This document shows positions 30,552 to 34,610 of a DNA stretch of 34,610 nt, piece by piece; the stretch's first letter is position 1; every line of letters starts with the position of its first letter. The notes below the pieces were generated by a model. The model ran no database searches. It had not been told where the DNA came from and saw only the letters and a list, made by a program, of their open reading frames with translations. A program made the translations under genes and the position numbers. The DNA is from Thiohalobacter sp. (GTDB taxonomy: Bacteria > Pseudomonadota > Gammaproteobacteria > Thiohalobacterales > Thiohalobacteraceae), in the NCBI GenBank assembly GCA_026993645.1, contig JALWSQ010000292.1:1-34610 (forward strand). Direction: 5' to 3'.

Positions 30552-32084
30552 ATGAGAGCCCCCACAGCCCAACCCACACACTGGCAGGATGTCCTGCTGC
30601 CGGGCCTGCTGGTCGCGGGGCTCTATGTCGTCGGCTTCCACGACAGCCTGTGGCGCATGGTCCGCATCTGGCTGCGCTCAGACACCTACAGCCATGGGCT
30701 TTTGATTCCGGTGATCGTGGTCTGGCTCGTTCTGGAGCGGAGGGGTGAACTGCGTCGCCTGGCACCGCAGCCGTGCTGGGCCGGGGTGTTTCTGGTGATG
30801 GGGCTGATCCTGGCCTGGTGGCTGGCCCGGGTGGTCCGGGTCCAGTCGGCGGAGCACCTGCTGCTGGTGCTGCTGGTGCCGGCCAGTGTGCTGGCCCTGG
30901 TGGGTCCCGTCCCGACCCGGCGCCTCGCCTTCCCGCTGGCCTTTCTACTCTTTGCCGTGCCCATCGGTGACTTTCTCGTGCCGCCGCTCATGGATTATAC
31001 GGCCCGGTTTGCGGTCTGGGCATTGGGGCTGAGCGGTGTGCCGGTCTACAAGGAGGGACCGCTGATCAGCGTGCCCAACGGCCAGTTCCTGGTGGAGCAG
31101 GCCTGCAGCGGTATCCGCTACCTGATCGCCTCCATCGCGGTCGGTACCCTGTTCGGTTATCTGGTGCTGCATCGCTGGCGGACCCGGCTGCTGTTCATGG
31201 CACTGGCAGCCCTGCTGCCCATTCTGGCCAATGGTGTCCGGGCCTATGGCATCATCCTGCTCGCCTATCTCAGCGATATGCGCCTGGCAGTGGGGGTGGA
31301 CCATATTCTCTATGGTTGGCTCTTCTTTGGCCTGGTGGTGCTGTTGCTGTTCGCCCTGGGTTTCCAGCTGCGGCGGCTGGAGCAAGGGGGAAGAACCCCG
31401 GCCCGTGGGGCTCCGGTGACCACTGGCAGCCCGACCGGGGCGGCCGGCAACCGGCACCCGCTCACCGTGGCGGCCGTGCTCGGTATGGGGTACCTGGCAG
31501 CCGGCATGGTCCCCGGGGTACTGGCCGGTGGCACGATGCATTGCCCGGTGAGGGGCCTCCAGGTGCGATTGGTGCCGCCGCTTTCTCCCGTGGCCGAGGC
31601 CGGTGACCACTGGCGACCGAGATTCCCGGATGCGGACCGGCGCCGGTTGGATCACTATCGGTTGGGCGGGCGGCCGGTCGATCTGTTCGTGGCCTTTTTC
31701 CGATTCTCGGGCCGGGGAGATCTCCTCAGCTCCATGAACCGCTTGGCCCATCGGCCCTGGGCCCTGGTGGCCAGCCGCAGCCGTTCCCTGCCGGTGGCCA
31801 GCGGCCTGCCGGGCAGGGTGCGGGAACTGGACCTGGCCGATCCCGATGGCCACCGGCGCTTGGTGTGGACCTGGCACCTGGTGGGGAACCATACCACCAT
31901 CGGTTGGTGGCAGACCGCTGTCGCCGAGGTGCTCGCCCGCTTGCGGGGGCGCGACTGCGGTGCCGCCACCCTGGCGCTGTCCACCCCCTACGCGCTGGAC
32001 CCGGACCGGGCCCGCCGCCGGCTGGGGCAGCTGCTGTCACGACTGCGGGTGCGGCTCGCTCGGGCCGGGGGGGCGGCGTCGTGA
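30552..32084 (+). CDS. xrtA: Exosortase A with C-terminal EpsI-like domain
   Basis: Polytopic; conserved VEQACSGIRYLIASIAVGTLFGYL (Cys), ANGVRAYGIILLAYLSDMRLAVGVDHILYGWLFF (Arg, His); EpsI-like region after residue ~330. ATG 30552 preferred over GTG 30525. Confidence 0.93.
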   Translation: MRAPTAQPTHWQDVLLPGLLVAGLYVVGFHDSLWRMVRIWLRSDTYSHGLLIPVIVVWLVLERRGELRRLAPQPCWAGVFLVMGLILAWWLARVVRVQSAEHLLLVLLVPASVLALVGPVPTRRLAFPLAFLLFAVPIGDFLVPPLMDYTARFAVWALGLSGVPVYKEGPLISVPNGQFLVEQACSGIRYLIASIAVGTLFGYLVLHRWRTRLLFMALAALLPILANGVRAYGIILLAYLSDMRLAVGVDHILYGWLFFGLVVLLLFALGFQLRRLEQGGRTPARGAPVTTGSPTGAAGNRHPLTVAAVLGMGYLAAGMVPGVLAGGTMHCPVRGLQVRLVPPLSPVAEAGDHWRPRFPDADRRRLDHYRLGGRPVDLFVAFFRFSGRGDLLSSMNRLAHRPWALVASRSRSLPVASGLPGRVRELDLADPDGHRRLVWTWHLVGNHTTIGWWQTAVAEVLARLRGRDCGAATLALSTPYALDPDRARRRLGQLLSRLRVRLARAGGAAS

Positions 32085-33310
32085 GCCTGGCGTCGCGCCG
32101 GAAGGCCGCCCGGCGTGGACCGCGCCGGTTGGTCCTCTTCAGCACCCTCTATCCCAACGCCGAGTCGCCCACCCACGGCATCTTCGTCGAGCAGCGGCTG
32201 TTGCAGTATTTGCAGCGCCATCCGGCCGAGGTGAGGGTGGTGGCCCCCGTGCCCTGGTTTCCCTTCCCCCAAGCCCACTTCGGACGCTATGGTGCCTGCG
32301 CCCGGGTGCCGCGCCGGGAACGGCGCCAGGGGATCGAACTCTGGCATCCGCGCTTTGCCGTGCTGCCCCGCCTGGGCACGCTGGCCAATCCGCTGACCCT
32401 GGCGCTGGCCGCGCGGCCGCTGCTGGCGGCCTGGCACCGGGAAGGCTTCGATTTCGACCTGATCGATGCGCATTATTTCTATCCCGACGGGGTGGCGGCC
32501 GCCCTGCTGGCACGCTGGCTGCGCGTGCCCTGCGTGGTGACGGCGCGGGGCTCGGACATCAACCTGATTGCGCGTTCCGCCGGCCCGCGGCGGATGATCC
32601 TCTGGGCCGCGCGCCAGGCCGCGGCCAACGTGGCCGTATCCGAGTCCCTGCGGGCGGCCATGGTGGCCCTGGGGGTGGCGCCGGACCGGGTACGGGTGCT
32701 GCGCAACGGGGTGGACCTGATACGGTTCCGGCCCGGTCCCCGGCCGCAGCCGGCCGGGACCAGCCGGATCCTGCTCAGCGTCGGTCGGCTGGTGCCGCTC
32801 AAGGGCCACGACATCCTGCTCCGGGCCCTGGCGGAACTGCCGGACTGCCGGCTCTGGATCGTCGGTGAGGGTCCTGAGCGGGGGCGGTTGCAGGCCCTGG
32901 CCGCCGAGCTGGGGGTGGCCGACCGGGTGGACTTCCATGGGGCCCTGCCTCAGGATCGCTTGCCGGCCCTGTATGCCGCGGCCGATCTGCTGCTGCTGGC
33001 ATCCGACAACGAGGGCTGGCCGAACGTGCTGCTGGAGGCCATGGCCTGCGGCACCCCGGTGGTGGCCACGGCGGTGGGTGGTATCCCCGAGGTGATCGCC
33101 GAGCCGGTGGCCGGCCGGCTGGTGCGAGAGCGCCGGCCGGCGGCCTTCGTTCAGGCCATTCGGGCCCTGTTGGCCGAGTTGCCGGCCGCGGAACGGGTGC
33201 GGGACTATGCCGCCCGGTTCGGTTGGCAGCCGACGGTCGACGCCATGCAGGCGCTGTTCGACCAGGTGGTGCAGTCCCCGTCCGGGCTGCCCTGTGCGGG
33301 GGCGGGTTGA
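32081..33310 (+). CDS. Glycosyltransferase family 4 (XrtA-locus associated)
   Basis: GTG start overlapping the xrtA stop (GTGA); RNGVDLIRFRPG, VGRLVPLKGHDILLRAL, DNEGWPNVLLEAMACGTPVVATAVGGIPEVI. Confidence 0.9.
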   Translation: MSLASRRKAARRGPRRLVLFSTLYPNAESPTHGIFVEQRLLQYLQRHPAEVRVVAPVPWFPFPQAHFGRYGACARVPRRERRQGIELWHPRFAVLPRLGTLANPLTLALAARPLLAAWHREGFDFDLIDAHYFYPDGVAAALLARWLRVPCVVTARGSDINLIARSAGPRRMILWAARQAAANVAVSESLRAAMVALGVAPDRVRVLRNGVDLIRFRPGPRPQPAGTSRILLSVGRLVPLKGHDILLRALAELPDCRLWIVGEGPERGRLQALAAELGVADRVDFHGALPQDRLPALYAAADLLLLASDNEGWPNVLLEAMACGTPVVATAVGGIPEVIAEPVAGRLVRERRPAAFVQAIRALLAELPAAERVRDYAARFGWQPTVDAMQALFDQVVQSPSGLPCAGAG

Positions 33311-34610
33311 ATGCGCATCCTCTATCACCACCGGATCAGGTCCAAGGACGGCCAGTACGTCCACATGGAGGAGTTGATCGGGGCACTGCGGGATCAGGGC
33401 CAGGAGGTGGTCCTGTGTGGCCCGGGTAACATCGAGGCGGAGGATTTCGGTGCCGATCCCGCCGGGCTGGGATGGTTGCGGCGCAGCCTGCCCGGTTTTC
33501 TGTACGAACTGCTCGAATTCGGCTACGCCTTCCACGACCTGCTGCGGTTGCTGTGGCGGGCGTGGCGGGTGCGTCCCGACTTCATCTACGAGCGTTACAA
33601 TCTGTTTCTCCCCTCCGGGGTCTGGGTGGCGCGGCTGCTGCATCTGCCGCTGGTGCTGGAGGTCAATGCGCCTCTGTTCGATGAGCGCAGCCGCTATGGT
33701 GGCATCAGCCTGGCGCGGCTGGCTCGCTGGACGGAGGTCCATACCTGGCGGCACGCCGATTGCATCATGACGGTGACCGGGATTCTGCGTCAGCGTATCC
33801 TGGCGGCGGGCGTGGCGCCGGAACGGGTGCTGGTGGTGCCCAATGCCATCGATCCGCGGCGCTTCGATCCACAGCGCGGGGGTACGGCATTGCGCCGGGA
33901 GCTGGGTATCGAGGATCGCCTGGTCATCGGCTTCACCGGCTTCGTGCGCGAGTGGCACGGGCTCGACCGGGTGGTGCGCTTCCTGGCCGGCCACGAGCGC
34001 CGGGACCTGCAGCTGCTCATCGTCGGCGAGGGTCCCCATTGCGGCGAGCTGCGCCGGCTGGCGGCGGAACTGGGGGTGCAGGACCGGGTCCGGATCACCG
34101 GCGTGGTGGAACGGGCGGCGATGCCGGACTACATCGCGACGTTCGACATCGCGGTCCAGCCGGACGTGGTGCCCTATGCATCACCGCTGAAACTGTTCGA
34201 ATACATGGCCATGGGGCGCCCGATCATGGCACCGGACCGGCCCAACATCCGCGAGGTGCTGGACGACGACAGCGCGGTGTTCTTCGACCCGGAGCAGGAG
34301 ACTGCCTTCGCCGGGGCCCTGGCCCGGCTGGTAGACGATGCCGCACTGCGCCATCGGCTGGGTGCCGCGGCCCGGCGCCAGATCCAGGACCTGGGATTGC
34401 GCTGGTGCGACAATGCCAGGCGGGTGGTCGAAGAGGGGGCCCGGCTCTGTGGTCGGTCGCTGGCGGCCACTACACCCGGGGCGGGCGGGGGCGAGGCTGG
34501 AGTGGGGGGCGCCGTGGGGCGGCTGAGTTGTGCGTTGCAGCGGGGGAACCGGTTGCGCGCCTTTGCGCCGGTAGAGCGGGTTGTCGGTGGCGGGGGGGGC
34601 GTGGCTGTAT
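33311..34610 (+). CDS. Glycosyltransferase (GT4-like), partial: open to the right edge
   Basis: Manual translation from ATG 33311: MRILYHHRIRSKDGQYVHMEELIGALRDQGQEVVLCGPG...VVPNAIDPRRFDP...SPLKLFEYMAMGRPIMAPD...; no stop before 34610, so absent from the supplied ORF list. Confidence 0.88.
   Translation, partial: MRILYHHRIRSKDGQYVHMEELIGALRDQGQEVVLCGPGNIEAEDFGADPAGLGWLRRSLPGFLYELLEFGYAFHDLLRLLWRAWRVRPDFIYERYNLFLPSGVWVARLLHLPLVLEVNAPLFDERSRYGGISLARLARWTEVHTWRHADCIMTVTGILRQRILAAGVAPERVLVVPNAIDPRRFDPQRGGTALRRELGIEDRLVIGFTGFVREWHGLDRVVRFLAGHERRDLQLLIVGEGPHCGELRRLAAELGVQDRVRITGVVERAAMPDYIATFDIAVQPDVVPYASPLKLFEYMAMGRPIMAPDRPNIREVLDDDSAVFFDPEQETAFAGALARLVDDAALRHRLGAAARRQIQDLGLRWCDNARRVVEEGARLCGRSLAATTPGAGGGEAGVGGAVGRLSCALQRGNRLRAFAPVERVVGGGGGVAV

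Noticed and set aside
31988-34039. 683-aa minus-strand ORF opposite the two glycosyltransferases
   Set aside because: Antisense shadow of confidently identified glycosyltransferases; no motif or domain recognised.

Overview
High-GC gammaproteobacterial chromosomal segment with three parts. (1) About 0-24.1 kb is dense housekeeping DNA: Nif3-like, petABC (bc1 complex), sspA-sspB-macrodomain, the conserved block dolP/BON-diaA-yraN-lpoA divergent from rsmI, then queG-nnr-tsaE-ami-mutL-miaA-hfq-hflX-hflK-hflC-yjeT-hisZ-purA. (2) A roughly 520-bp intergenic region (24099-24621) is the largest non-coding gap in the window. It carries two GG-N10-GC sigma-54-type promoter candidates and a leader with several inverted repeats. 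(3) From 24622 to the right edge is an exosortase-A (XrtA/PEP-CTERM type) exopolysaccharide locus: ATPase, Wza-like lipoprotein, chain-length protein, tyrosine autokinase, outer-membrane beta-barrel, exosortase A with EpsI-like domain, and two glycosyltransferases. The last glycosyltransferase runs off the edge and is missing from the supplied ORF track. The XrtA gene order looks non-canonical. Other unusual features are a perfect 21-bp inverted repeat at the extreme left edge flanking a TATACT box, and palindromes upstream of petA, diaA and hfq. I saw no CRISPR array, IS element, tRNA or rRNA. All family calls come from reading motifs by eye; no database search was run.
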